Source: Antedon mediterranea (Eukaryota > Echinodermata > Crinoidea > Comatulida > Antedonidae). From it: a stretch of DNA of 60,000 nt. The stretch's first letter is position 1, and each line of letters starts with the position of its first letter. The notes under the pieces were generated by a model. That model was given only the letters and a program-made list of their open reading frames with translations, was not told the DNA's origin and made no database searches. Location: assembly GCF_964355755.1 (NCBI RefSeq), contig NC_092680.1, positions 16,099,001-16,159,000 of the forward strand, written 5' to 3'. The position numbers were made by a program, and so were the translations under genes. Positions 20,799 to 32,450 of this stretch are shown here, piece after piece.

Positions 20799-22187
20799 TT
20801 ACATATCATTGTTTACAGTTGGAGTTTCCTCCGTTTTGTGATGTATCACAGCATCTTCGCTGAGCTGTGAGCTAATGTTGTAGACACCGTCGGTTGACTT
20901 TGTGTCCATCGGGGTGGAAGCAATGTTGTCCGTAGATTTCGCGTCTTCGTGTGTTACTGTTCCTTCAACGTTATCAAGGTTACGTTTTTTGTCTTGTCTG
21001 ATTGTATATGAAACACAGAGTAGAATCAGTGTTACAGCTACGATAATACAGAGAGCTACTATAATGATAATCACGGCTGTATCTAGTGACGAATCGTCGG
21101 TTTTTTGTCCTGTATCACCGCCGTCGTCAGAATCATGTGTTGTCGAATCTGGTAGCACCTCGTCTAATAAAACTAGTACTTGAGAAGCAGAGTTAGACAT
21201 GTCTAATGCTATATAAGATGCTTCACATTCTACAGCAGTGTTATTATCTTCTTCTTTGATGTCAAATATGTGCAATATTTTATCATTTTCCTCTCTTGAA
21301 AAACGCTGTTCTACAAGAACATTAAGGCCTACTCTGGTCCATGAATAAGTCATAGGCTGTTGGCCAATGGCGTCACAAATAAACGTAACATTTTCCCCTT
21401 CTGCAAATGTTCCAATTTGGATTAAGCGTACATCGGGTGGTTGAGGGAATGGAACCACTTCACAGGTTGCCGATTGGAACTCAGTAGTTGCGTTGCAAGT
21501 AAACACCAAATTTTCATCAGATTCTTGAATAGTCAAACGTGTCAATGACCTGGTAGTTGGTGGGGAAAACCGTGATTGATCTATTATGCGAGATGGTGCT
21601 GACCATTTATAAGTTGGAACAGGCATCTGATCTCCATTCACAGAACACTGCAGATTAACGACTTCTCCTGCTCTGGGTCGACTTCTCCGTCCAAAATAGT
21701 TTACGCCACATATTGGTAATAACAACACAGTAACCCTCGCCTTGGCTGTCATGCCGAAATCATCAAACTCTCCGTTGTTTCTAATATACCCGCAAATATA
21801 CTCTCCCTGATCGATGACTTGCAAGTCAATCATTTGTAAGTTGAAAATGTAAACCGAGTTGCCAGTTGCATCGATGTAATCTTGTGTAATTACACTGTAC
21901 CGACTTCTCTTTCGAGGGTCTGTAGTAAAAATACTCAAACCTACTGTAAGGTACGAACTTGAGTCCACGTGACGCCAAACAATGTTCTCTCCTGAAAGGA
22001 GTTCTCTGACACGGCATGATAGTTGAACGGTATTGCCAATATTGGCGGCAACATTTCGTGGTCCTTCTTCCACTATGACACCGACCGTCAACTGCAAAAG
22101 TGCGAAAATGCCTGTTGCTAGTAATAAACTGTTTGTCATCTTGAGCATTTTGTATGTTCGATGTTTACAATGCTGTGTCCATAGCAC
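20799..22187 (-). CDS. Intronless three-Ig-domain type I membrane receptor (Ig copy 3)
   Basis: An open frame of 462 residues without introns. The signal peptide probably starts at Met14 or Met17 (MLKMTNSLLLATGIFALLQL), so the first 13 residues may be untranslated. Ig1 has C58, W71 and C132 (DQGEYIC); Ig2 has C181, W195 and C231 with C160 and C242 as a possible extra pair; Ig3 has C271, W283 and C321. An acidic stalk is followed by a membrane helix (371-393) and a tail of about 66 residues with Tyr436 (DGVYNIS). The tail extends further than in copy 1 and ends EETPTVNNDM. It is the intact counterpart of copy 2 and supplies the reference for that gene's frameshift. Leader and upstream flank differ from copies 1 and 2. 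Role inferred: cell-surface recognition or adhesion. Confidence 0.9.
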   Translation of the reverse strand: MLWTQHCKHRTYKMLKMTNSLLLATGIFALLQLTVGVIVEEGPRNVAANIGNTVQLSCRVRELLSGENIVWRHVDSSSYLTVGLSIFTTDPRKRSRYSVITQDYIDATGNSVYIFNLQMIDLQVIDQGEYICGYIRNNGEFDDFGMTAKARVTVLLLPICGVNYFGRRSRPRAGEVVNLQCSVNGDQMPVPTYKWSAPSRIIDQSRFSPPTTRSLTRLTIQESDENLVFTCNATTEFQSATCEVVPFPQPPDVRLIQIGTFAEGENVTFICDAIGQQPMTYSWTRVGLNVLVEQRFSREENDKILHIFDIKEEDNNTAVECEASYIALDMSNSASQVLVLLDEVLPDSTTHDSDDGGDTGQKTDDSSLDTAVIIIIVALCIIVAVTLILLCVSYTIRQDKKRNLDNVEGTVTHEDAKSTDNIASTPMDTKSTDGVYNISSQLSEDAVIHHKTEETPTVNNDM

Positions 22188-23126
22188 AAATGACTTGAGC
22201 GATTTTGTAATTCACCATTATCGGTTATACTCAAATAGAGATCACATATGCTAATATCAGTAAGTATGGCTATGAGTACCTTGTTTGTTTTGAATTCAAA
22301 AAGAGCATACCATGAATCATCTAAGAACAATTCTTTTCCAACTATATAACAATAGTGGTTATCTACTTACTGATCAAAAGGGGACAAGTACATGCTCTAC
22401 AAAATCTGCTGTTGCTAAAATAATTATGCGTAGAGTGCACTTGACCACTTCAATATCACGTCATCATCTTGGTATGTACTTTTCTATTCAGAGATACTTT
22501 TTAAACCGCATCCTGAATTTCGTACAGTATTAATAAAACCAAATAGACGACATAAAAATAGAAAAAAAAATGTCGCGCCTTTTATGCTAACCATAGTCAA
22601 TGAATAATAATAATTATAATAATACATTCTTTATTTTTTAAACGGAGGCTCATTCACACGAAGATGTGTTCTTCCACGAGGCCGTATGAAAGAAATACAT
22701 TATTATATACAATAAAAGTGGCATATGATATTAATTAATTAATAGATTTTAAATTATTTTAAAGATAAAAATTAAAACAGAAATGCGACAAACAAAAAGC
22801 ATTAAAATAATTAAGAAATTAATGTTTTGAAATTCTTTAGAGAAAGAGAATTTTTTTGTGTGAATTGGTAGGCCTACTTTGCAAAACATGAGCATAATGT
22901 TTCGATAGTAATACAACTGTAAAAATTGCAATCTTATGTGCATATGTTATCGGTGGATTGCATAGTATTTTAATTGTAATATTAATATCGGTTCCTCCAT
23001 TACCTACCATTGATCATTTTTAAAGAAGCAAACGCTGCTTTGTCGTTTGTTACACGCTCATCAATCAGTCGGAGAATGTATAATTATTAATGATTTAAAT
23101 ATACTTTCAAATAGTTACTTAAGCTT
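22188..23126. other. Intergenic, no gene seen
   Basis: Upstream region of Ig copy 3, without the block conserved at copies 1 and 2. AT-rich. A possible retroelement 3' end lies at about 22624-22715 (ttctttattttttaaacgg..., ccacgaggccgtatgaaag). No supported coding sequence. Confidence 0.45.
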
Positions 23127-23276
23127 GGTTCCCACTAGGACGCAACGCAAGGACGTAAACGTAACGCAAGTGAGTTAACCAATGTCAAGCGACAGTTCGA
23201 ATAATCCATCGCTTGCGATTGGTCAAATCCTTTACGTTGCGTTACGTCGTTGTGTTGTGTCCTAGTGTGAACCAAG
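23127..23276. mobile_element. Fold-back MITE copy 1
   Basis: Inverted ends AGCTTGGTTCCCACTAGGAC / CCTAGTGTGAACCAAG with internal arms rich in acgcaacgcaaggacgtaa and its complement. It is related to the copies at 24109 and 24528. Confidence 0.75.
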
Positions 23277-24108
23277 TTCAACAGAGCAGAAAGCATCAAA
23301 AGATAATTGGTTCAATCTTGAACTCATGGATAAAACCATACTCCTCCTAATTGTTGTGACGACGTGTGGTCTTTGTGTGACGCGCAATTACTTAATTTGC
23401 ATATTTTTCTTAGACGAGATTTGCAACAGACGAATAAAATTGAACGGTACCAAGTAAAATATTGTTTCGTTTGCTTAAGAATAATGGTAGAGAACAAATT
23501 TTCTTTCTATGGATGAGATGACGGCAACAAAAGAAGGAAAACACGGTTAGGGTAAATTGCATTGTTAATACGAGTGTAGTAGTTTTTTTCAGTTGAGTAC
23601 GTTTGCGACCCGTGTTTAAACGTTGATTTGTACAGTCTGAATGCCCAATCATCTGTTTTAAATGTTATTACCGTCATTTTAATATTTCAGTTTCATTTTT
23701 AAATTTTAATCTTATCCGTATATTTCGACATATTAAGACAGATCGATGTTATGTTTGATTTTTGTGTGCTGCCCATATTGTTTTTATACAACTTATGTAT
23801 TGTCATTATATCATGTAATACAATGCTTTTAGCTTCTGCTGCTGGTTCAAACGGTCTACTAAGAATTAATTCATATTGTTAAAAAAGACAAAAAACGAAC
23901 CAGGAAACTGAGACAAAATTAATGTGCTTCTTTTTATTGTAAGCTAAAACTAGTTTTAACTTTGTTTTACAATATATCTGGGTATTACATTATTATACGG
24001 AGTGACTGAAAGGTGTTAATTTAGCCTTAATATACAGAAGGAGAAAAGGCGTAATTCTCGTACATATATAGCTAATTACAAACTAAGTATGGTTCTGCCT
24101 TCCTTAAG
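23277..24108. other. Intergenic, no gene seen
   Basis: AT-rich spacer between MITE copies. Short ORFs have no recognisable features. Confidence 0.45.
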
Positions 24109-24293
24109 CGTGGTTCCCACTAGCGACGCAACGCAAGGACGTAACGCAACGCAAGTGAATTGACCAATCACAAGCGATGGCTTATTCGCTTGTGATTGCT
24201 ATCTGTCTATAACTCCGCTTGTCATTGGTTAAAACGCTTGCGTTGCGTTTAATTTTATATCCTTGCGTTACGTTCTAATGGGAACCAAGCTCC
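24109..24293 (+). mobile_element. Fold-back MITE copy 2
   Basis: About 185 bases with inverted ends (AGCGTGGTTCCCACTAGCGA / TTCTAATGGGAACCAAGCT) and an internal palindromic region around caatcacaagcgatgg / gcttgtgattg. It is the reverse complement of the copy at 24528-24710 over its full length. Confidence 0.8.
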
Positions 24294-24527
24294 ACTCGTG
24301 TTGGACTCAACCACACGCGGTCATGGACCTTATTTGGTGGTCCTTCATAAAATCGTCGTTGGAAGCAAAGATAAAATAAGCGAGAGAGAATGTACAGAGT
24401 ACAGTCATTTTAAAATCTTAAGAAACGTTGAGAACATTGGGTAACATAAAAACAATGCTACTCTGTAGACTCAGTCATAATATACAGAAGCTATCTAAGT
24501 AACAGATAAGGAATATCATTCTTAAAG

Positions 24528-24710
24528 CTTGGTTCCCACTAGAACGTAACGCAAGGACGTAAACGCAACGCAAGCGTTTTAACCAATGACAAGCGAAGTT
24601 AGAGACAGTTAGCAATCACAAGCGAATAAGCCATCGCTTGTGATTGGTCAATTCACTTGCGTTGCCGTTACGTCCTTGTGTTGCGTCGCTAGTGGGAACC
24701 ACGCTTAATG
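24528..24710 (-). mobile_element. Fold-back MITE copy 3, opposite orientation
   Basis: Reverse-oriented copy of 24109-24293, about 240 bases away, just downstream (3') of Ig copy 4. The pair can fold as a long inverted repeat as well as each folding on itself. Confidence 0.8.
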
Positions 24711-24836
24711 AAAAAATAATTACGGTGATATAGGCTTATTATAAAATAAGATAAATATTAACAATGTGGCAGTCCAATCTAGACACAACCCTCATAAAAA
24801 TCAAAAATGATAAAATAAAACGTCTCATTAAGATAA

Positions 24837-26129
24837 CTATTGTTTTTCTTCGTGTACTTCAACATTGCTTTCATCTACTAACCGTAAATTAGTCTTAAGT
24901 TCTTCATCGTGATCATTATTTGGATCTAGCTCCTTGATTGTTCCTTTGTCATTCAGGGCTTGATCTTCCGTATTTGTTTCACCAATTTTCGTAAATTTTA
25001 CGGGCTCGGGAGTTCCATCTTGATCGTTATTCCGTCTAGGTTGCCGAACTAGCAGATATGCTGCAATCGCTATTAGAATTGCTATAACGACAACGGCCAT
25101 GATGGCGACAATTGCAGAATTCTGTAAAGAACTTGAGTCTGTTTGCGGGATAACAGTACCATCGTCGCGTTTCAAATGAATAGCAAGTCTGCCTTTCTGA
25201 CTCAAAGGAAAGCTTTCGTATTCAATCTCACATTCAACAAATGTATCAATATCTTCTCTTTGGAGTTCCGTAATTTTAAGCACGCGGTTATTGTCTGTGA
25301 TATGAAATCGGTTTTCAAACAGAATGTTCATGTTGATATCTGTCCATCTGTATCTTAATGATCCCATGGCATTTGTTCCACATACAAACTCAACATCACT
25401 GCCAATAGCATTTCCGCCCATTTGTCTGATAGTAACATCTGGTACATCTGGATATGGAATGACGTCACATTCTCTGATCTCACCGAATGCATCATTTGTT
25501 GTTTTACAAACAAAAGTAGTGCCAAGGTCACCGTCACGTAATGCCCAACGCTGAGTGTTTCTTCTCAGCCCCACTGCTTGTCCTATGTTCTCGTCGTTAC
25601 GATACCATGTTATGTTTGGCACTGGATTTCCACCTGTAGTCGCACAAACAAGATTGACAAAATCGCCTGTTCTTGGAGATCTATCCGTAAAATAGTCAAC
25701 ATAACAGATTGGTGAATTATCATCTGATGGAGCTAACACGGTTAGAGTTGCACTACCAAGATTCACGAAGTTTCCAGGCTGAATTGAATATCCACACATA
25801 TATCTACCACTGTCGGAATTTAAATTTGCGTTAGTGATAAGCAAATCGTATATGTTTTCATTGTCTTCTCCCAGAACAGCGTAACGCCATCGTTTGTCGT
25901 CATTCACTGAGTTTAGTGTTCGCGCTATTGTGATGTAATAGTTTGTATCTTGATGGTACCAGACGATCCTTTCAGAAACTATGTTTTCAATACGACATCG
26001 CAAGATCACTGCCTCTCCAGCGGACACAGTTGCGTCATCAGGACCCTCGACTAGATTAATGGCGTCTGATACTTTTAAATATAGGCCTAGTAGCACAAGC
26101 ACAAAGAGGCATTTACAAACGCGTTCCAT
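24837..26129 (-). CDS. Intronless three-Ig-domain type I membrane receptor, divergent (Ig copy 4)
   Basis: An open frame of 430 residues without introns. The signal peptide is at the first Met (MERVCKCLFVLVLLGLYLKV, cleavage probably after SDA at 23). Ig1 is V-like: C45, W57, DSGRYMC with C112. Ig2 has C162, W175 and C208, with C142 and C221 in the same extra positions as in the other copies. Ig3 has C250, W262 and C300. The membrane helix is about 339-360. The cytoplasmic tail of about 70 residues is acidic and has no tyrosine, unlike copies 1-3. The shared extra cysteines and motifs (V-Y-F, R-SPR-G, VIPYPDVPDV versus VVPFPQPPDV) show common descent with copies 1-3 despite wide divergence. 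It is the presumed oldest member of the cluster here. A TAGGCCTA lies in the signal peptide codons (26082-26089). Confidence 0.9.
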   Translation of the reverse strand: MERVCKCLFVLVLLGLYLKVSDAINLVEGPDDATVSAGEAVILRCRIENIVSERIVWYHQDTNYYITIARTLNSVNDDKRWRYAVLGEDNENIYDLLITNANLNSDSGRYMCGYSIQPGNFVNLGSATLTVLAPSDDNSPICYVDYFTDRSPRTGDFVNLVCATTGGNPVPNITWYRNDENIGQAVGLRRNTQRWALRDGDLGTTFVCKTTNDAFGEIRECDVIPYPDVPDVTIRQMGGNAIGSDVEFVCGTNAMGSLRYRWTDINMNILFENRFHITDNNRVLKITELQREDIDTFVECEIEYESFPLSQKGRLAIHLKRDDGTVIPQTDSSSLQNSAIVAIMAVVVIAILIAIAAYLLVRQPRRNNDQDGTPEPVKFTKIGETNTEDQALNDKGTIKELDPNNDHDEELKTNLRLVDESNVEVHEEKQ

Positions 26130-27397
26130 TTCTGCTGTTTGTCCAAATCGGCGAGAAGCTCGAATAGAAATGCAAGAACTAACAAATAATCATGTTTACT
26201 ATCCCTCAACAATTAAATCGCCACTTGAACATCTTGAAGCAAGATATTACAATTGTTAACCGTAAGGAGGTGTGTTTACTATATTTGCATAATAACATAA
26301 TCGGTTAGTATAACTTATGAGTCATAATAAATACAATAATATTGACGGAACTATAAATAAATAAATCAATTTGGAATGTTTTCTGGTTTTTTTTAAAATA
26401 AAAAGTGAACATTTACATCTACATTAAGTTCACATATGAATGTATGTTCAGTATATCAAGCGAAACCAATCAGAGTACAGGGATGTTGGATTCGCTTAAT
26501 ATTCTCTACAGTAGAACGAAGAAACTAAGATCACAATTACTTAGATTGATGGATGACTGATGTTTGTAAATCGTACTATTTTCGATGTTCATACATAATC
26601 CCAGCATATACCAAAATCGAATGCCAAATTTGATATAATGAGTACTATAGGCCCTGGTATCGTATATATTTTTTCCCTCCTGAATGTTAAAACAATAGCA
26701 ATAGCAATTTCAATTAGGACTACTAATGTCAGAATATATTAGCAGTTTCAGAAGGTTAAGCAACACTTTACAGTATGTCATAATATTTACCATTTTCAGC
26801 AGCTTAAGCTAAACTTTACAGCATGTCATATTAATAATAGCAATTTCAGCACACATATTATAAGCTTAAGCAACACATATACATTACTAGTTATTATATA
26901 AATTGTATATTCTGCTTATTTATGCTTTTTTATGCGTAACAACAGTTAAGAGCATGTGAATATAATAGCACTAGCAGTGCAAAAAAAAAAGAGCTGAAGC
27001 AATGCTAAAAATAATAGCAATTTCAATTAAATAGCACAATTAGCAATAGAAAAGTAAAACATAGCTTAAGCAGTGAATAAAACAACCTAGGTAGAGTATA
27101 CATCTGACAATTATAAAGAAGCTGTCGAACTCGGATAAGTTAATTGCTATTAGTTAAGCAGGCCTATGTATAGTTATCCCCTTATCCGTAGTATTTGATA
27201 CTAATAATAATGATGAAGAAAACTTACCTAACAATTTAAAACCACATCAAACAGATTATATATGTAACGTTATTATAGCATTTTATCCCAAAAATAATTT
27301 TATAAACTGATAGGTCATCAACGTATTTTTAAAGGATATCATCAAAATAAGGCAAGCCTATAATATAAAAAGGTAGTGTTAGGTGTAATTCTTATAA
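26130..27397. other. Intergenic, no gene seen
   Basis: AT-rich. From about 26690 to 27080 a loose repeat of aatagcaatttcag and gcttaagcaaca recurs several times. This looks like a decayed tandem repeat. No coding sequence supported. Confidence 0.5.
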
Positions 27398-28332
27398 CTA
27401 GATGGCACGCTCGCTTCGCTCGCGTACCATCTAGGTCGTGCCCACAGATGGTTCTCGAATACACAGTATTTTCCAGCGAGAAAAAAATGGAGATTTCAAA
27501 TGTACGTACTGCAGGACTATATATAATACATTGTCGTTTACAGAAACGAATAAATATACACGATGATTTATGTAGTCAGCTAAAATTAGCACCCTGGGAA
27601 TTACTTCCGAGAGAGAAACAAAATGAGTCAAATTTTTTTATTTGGACTCATTTAAACAAACCCAATTTGTGTTTTGTATGTAACAATAACATTAGGCCTA
27701 AGGGTTGAGGAATGGGGGAAGAAGATAGGTACAAAGAGGAAACATTTTAAAATATATTCTTATCCACTCAGTAACGAAATATTGTTTTTAATGTTTTATA
27801 GGCCTATAAATAATATACCACTAAATACAGTAAAACATTTACGATTTAATACTTTGTTAAAACTCTCACTGTCATAGTCGATTGAAATAGTAAAGTATAC
27901 ATGTAACGATACACCACTACGTACGTTTATATATTTTTAAATTATTAATTAATACAAACGTTGAGAAGCAACTGTCAGTAATAACGTTTATTTATTTGTA
28001 TATTATATGTTTATAATCTAACAGTAGGAGGAGATAGGAAAATGCGAAGTGTCCTCGTATTATTGTGTGCGGGTATTTTTCAAATTGACATCCATTAGAC
28101 AGTGTATACCACGATCGGAAAACACCCCTATTTGGGGCAAATCGTTGAACCTAAATTCGTTCTAATCGTCAATAACTAATTATCGAACTCAATTTAATTA
28201 GTAAACATGGTTACATCAGGTGGTTAAAATTAGTACCGAAAGTACGAACCAACTTTATATACCATCGAGTAAACATTCTAGAAATAACGCACGATTTACC
28301 GATTTTTGCCCTTACGTAAATTTATATATAGA
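27398..28332 (-). mobile_element. Non-autonomous Helitron, copy A (935 bp)
   Basis: Read on the minus strand it starts TCTATATATAAATTTACG and ends with a GC-rich hairpin (stem ctagatggtacgc / gcgtgccatctag) finishing in CTAG. The base before TC is A and the base after CTAG is T. These are the hallmarks of Helitrons: 5' TC, 3' hairpin plus CTRR, insertion between A and T, no target duplication. No Rep/helicase is present. ORFs within it recur in all copies but carry no recognisable domain. A TAGGCCTA gain at 27693-27700 is specific to this copy. Confidence 0.8.
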
Positions 28333-30470
28333 TAAAAGTGATGTGTGTATACTTTGTGTTTGGAATATTTAATGTTATTCAATTAAAACTAAAAGATAAT
28401 TACAGTAGGCCTAGATCATTACGTTACTATTATGTATTATTAGTTATTTGTCACTACCAACAATCTACATTCTGTTTTTATAACGATATTATTAACTAAC
28501 TAAGATAAAAAGGAGTCGTACTAAAACTATAGCTATTTTTACCATTAATTTACAGTCTGTTTTTTTTTTTAGGCCGAAACGACTCTAAAATTAAATCACG
28601 TGGACTTAAATTGACTCGCGGAGCAGCGTATTGCGAAAAACACACACCATGACTCGAAATAGTTTGATTAGTGGAACTTATAAAGTTGATAGAGAGCCAA
28701 CAAATTGTTTTCATCATAAAATTTGATAATATATCTAAAAAGATTTTAGATTCGTAATTGTACTTCACATTTTAAGATAATTTCAGGGTTTGAGAAAAAA
28801 ACGGACTTCGTAAATATTTTTTCACACTTTCTACAATTTTCACTTGTTCATCTGTATTCTCCCCTGTTGTTTCTTTGTCATGTTCCCTCTTATCTTTTTT
28901 TATCCATCTTTTTTTCTATGAAAAAAAAAAAGAGATGAGTCGACAATGTAAAGTAATACAATTGCCTGACTGGAATGAATCCAGCAGTTAGGCCTATTGT
29001 TTAGAATTTCAAACAATGATCTCCTATTCTCTATATAGAGAATAGGAAATGTGCATATATAAGGACAAAAAAAACAAGAACCTGTGTTTTGTTTTACATG
29101 AATAAAAGTAATAGTATATGAGTAGTTTTCACAGCAACTATTTATTTTTCGATAGTGCATTTTTTTTAAATTAATTTGTATTATAATAATTGTAGATACA
29201 GTATTATTAACTTACTAAGACGGCCGGCTACTAGGTCACAATCACTGTTACTATCCCAAGTACAACAGCAATAACTGTAGAATAATAACGAAATAACATA
29301 CGATTACATACTTTAAAAATAAATTATTATATTATTGTATACAACAAAACCCCACAAAGCGAATGTCTGATCCGTTAGCATGTTCCCAGTCAACAGTTCC
29401 TCAAACATTTAAATGTGTTTTGTCAAAACCCAGTACCTTACAGTGTTTTATCGAATTATGAATAAATAAAGAAGGGTGATGATACAACCAACCAAAACTA
29501 ATGAGGCATGATATTCAGATAATGGAATTTCTGTTTAAATACAGATGCATGGATCATCCAAAAAATGTAAATCCTTCATAATATTCTGTCACAAGAAAGT
29601 GTAATCAGCATAGGCTACTTAGTCAGTCAAATTATAATGTTAAATCGTAAGTCAGTTTTGTGTTTTTACATTGTAGTATTCCTAATTAGCCAGAGTGACC
29701 CAACTCGTCTTGGGTCCTAAGTAAAAAATAAAATAATAACTACTATTAATCTTGTTTTTCAAACGTATTGCGTTCTCTGATAACTCACCGATTGCACCAT
29801 TTGGCCGTTTAGGATGGCCATTAGCTGTAATATGAAAAAAAAACATATTATTCTTTTGGCATAAGAAGGTGAAAATATTTACTGGACAATTTGCACTGTA
29901 AAGGCAGAAATCGATCATGACCAATTGAAAATATGTTTCTATGCTCTGTTTTTTATGATCTCTTATTTAGTTTAACTGTAAAAATAAGATTTTATTAATT
30001 TAATCATGCTCTATTCATTTATTTATACCTTGAATTTATACCTTGAATTTATACCTTGAAACCAATGAGACTCCATTTGCTCGCAAATACGATGAAATCA
30101 AAATTATGTATCCCTGTTGTTTGATTATAGCTTTGTTATGAACATTATATAAATAAAGTGTATTTCATGTAACATAATGGTTTTTGTATTTCATTGTGCT
30201 TTTAAAATACAGATTAAAACTGAATGATGTAGTTTTTTATTTGTCACTTTGACAAATTATATGTGATCTTTCCCGAGATTTAATAAGAAAAAGTCGTTGA
30301 TGAAGAATATACAGACGTACGTTTATAGCGCTGAATTGTGTAATAATATAGAATAGTGTGTAGCATGGTTAAATCACGGAACCAACATTATAATCTTTGT
30401 TTTACATGATGACGTTATCAAAGAATTCATCCCAAATTAGGTATTTTAAACTTATACATTAAATAAAATA
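28333..30470. other. Intergenic, no gene seen
   Basis: AT-rich without supported coding sequence. A perfect short inverted repeat (gagatcctat-like, tctccTATTCTCTATATAGAGAATAgga) lies at about 29020-29050, and a 15-bp triplication (ATTTATACCTTGA) at about 30028-30060. Confidence 0.45.
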
Positions 30471-32192
30471 ATTAGTCCGGTGGTAGAAGGGAGAATCACC
30501 GAAAGGGGAAAAATTGCCATCCAACTTTTCTTGACCAGAAATTTCCGTAGATTAAGAATCTGAAATTGACCAGGATATGAAGTGTTTTTGAAATATAAAG
30601 GATCAAAGTTAAAAATTGAACAATTATAATAATGTTTTAACGATGTATTGTCATCTTGAAAAATGTTTTAACATTTTTTAGGTGAATATATAATTTATAT
30701 GACATAATAGTCATATATTTTTACGAAAAAATTGATTAAACAAATATATTTACCTTAAAAAACTGTAATTTAAAGCAACAAAAATGGACGAATTGGCTGC
30801 CGGCCAATGGGTTTTTGGTTGAACTTAATCATTATCAATCAATCAATCGTTCAATATATATATCGCCATTCCAACAGTCATTGCTCATGGCAATTTTGTT
30901 CTCGTTTTTTTTTCTACGAAAGTGAGTACGGTAAACTTTATTAAAGCTGCAAAATGGCCTATTCAAAGTATGATTTTAGTAATCTTTACTTTTCTTATTT
31001 TTAAGGGAAAATACATCTTTAATTAATTAACATCCAAAACAAAATATTTTTTAGTTTGTTAATATATTGTACATCAGGTGTAGATAAATTTGAAAAATTA
31101 CATAATAAAATTGGTAGTACCAAAGACTTAGTTTCCACATGTTGAGAACTATTTTTATTTGTTCCAATTTATTTTAAAAGTTTATAAAGTTGACATTTAG
31201 ACCAGAACATTTAGACAAGTTATCAAGAATTTCTATTGCTGTATTCAGTGAATATTCATCCTGCAAGAAGAACACGGTATCATCTGCTAGGGCCCTAAAA
31301 CTTAATATCAGTATTTGTAATAATAATACCTTAAACATTTTTATTTCGTCTCACTGATATCCCAAGCGTTTCTGCCGTAATTATAAATAAATATGGGGAT
31401 TAGGGGCTACCATGTCTCAGTTCCCCCGATGGTTAAAAATAATTCGAGGTAAAAGCATTATTAACTACACAGCTTGAAATATCATTATACATTCATTTAA
31501 ACCAGTTTTATTTTACAGCTCACTATGTCGGTCGGTCGGTCGGTCGGTAAACACTAACTTGTATATGGCCTTGTCTTGATATCAGTTTCATCTAGCTAAG
31601 TCAATTTTTCAGAGTATATTCCTTATGGCCAGTACTCGATGTGGTTATTTTTTTCACGATGCGCAATCAAAAATTACGCGATCTTCACAAGCATGAATCA
31701 CAATTAAATAAATTTGGTACTCATAAATTTCAGGTCATATTTCATCATAAAGGCAATACAATTAGATGTGTAGCGCATATAACGCATGCGTACGCGCGCT
31801 TAAATTTTCAAATTATTTCGATGAAATTAGAGTACGTTTTAGGCAATTTTAAGCTATTAAAAAATTGCAATGAGTGCGTAGATTTTATCACGCGCACTGC
31901 ACGTTAATCCGATTTATGTTTTAAAACCTTTCTTTAATAATGTCATCATATTTGATTTACTTTCCAACTCGAAATTACGTTATACGAGCACGTCAAAAGT
32001 GACAGGATACGCACGTGTAAATTAAAAAAATATAAATGTTTTTAAACATTTTCAACATTTTTAAACATGTTTAGAAATTTCGGTCGGTTGGTCGGTTGGT
32101 CGGTTGGTAAACACTAACTTGAGCACGCGACTGCAGCCATGTATATGGCCTTGTTTATCATTTAAGGGATCAAAGTTAAAAATTGAACAATA
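30471..32192. repeat. Dispersed repeat fragments, no gene seen
   Basis: About 30478-30920 contains a repeat whose start (ccgaaaggggaaaaattgcc) resembles 43440-43490. A part of it, 30600-30660, is the unoccupied form of the site holding the TIR element at 32193. GGTC elements lie at about 31515-31580 and 32080-32155. A short plus-strand ORF at 31641-31907 has no recognisable features and is probably chance. Confidence 0.55.
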
Positions 32193-32450
32193 GGGAGGTT
32201 TCGCAACCTTACGAATACGATAACGAAAACGTATACGTCATACATTTTTGAAACTTTTGAGCTGATCCACATTTCATATTCGTAAAGCGTATTCGTGTTG
32301 ACGAATATCACCAGTCATATTCGTAACTACAAAACGAGCATAGTTTTTGATCTATTTTGCACATTTTGCATTTGAATCAGCAGGAATGATTCATGATTAT
32401 AATATAATTATAGATTTATTGAAAGTAATTTACTAAAGTAATTTACTAAA

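Noticed and set aside
31641-31907. An 88-residue plus-strand ORF
   Set aside because: No domain, splice context or homologous copy in the window; consistent with a chance ORF.
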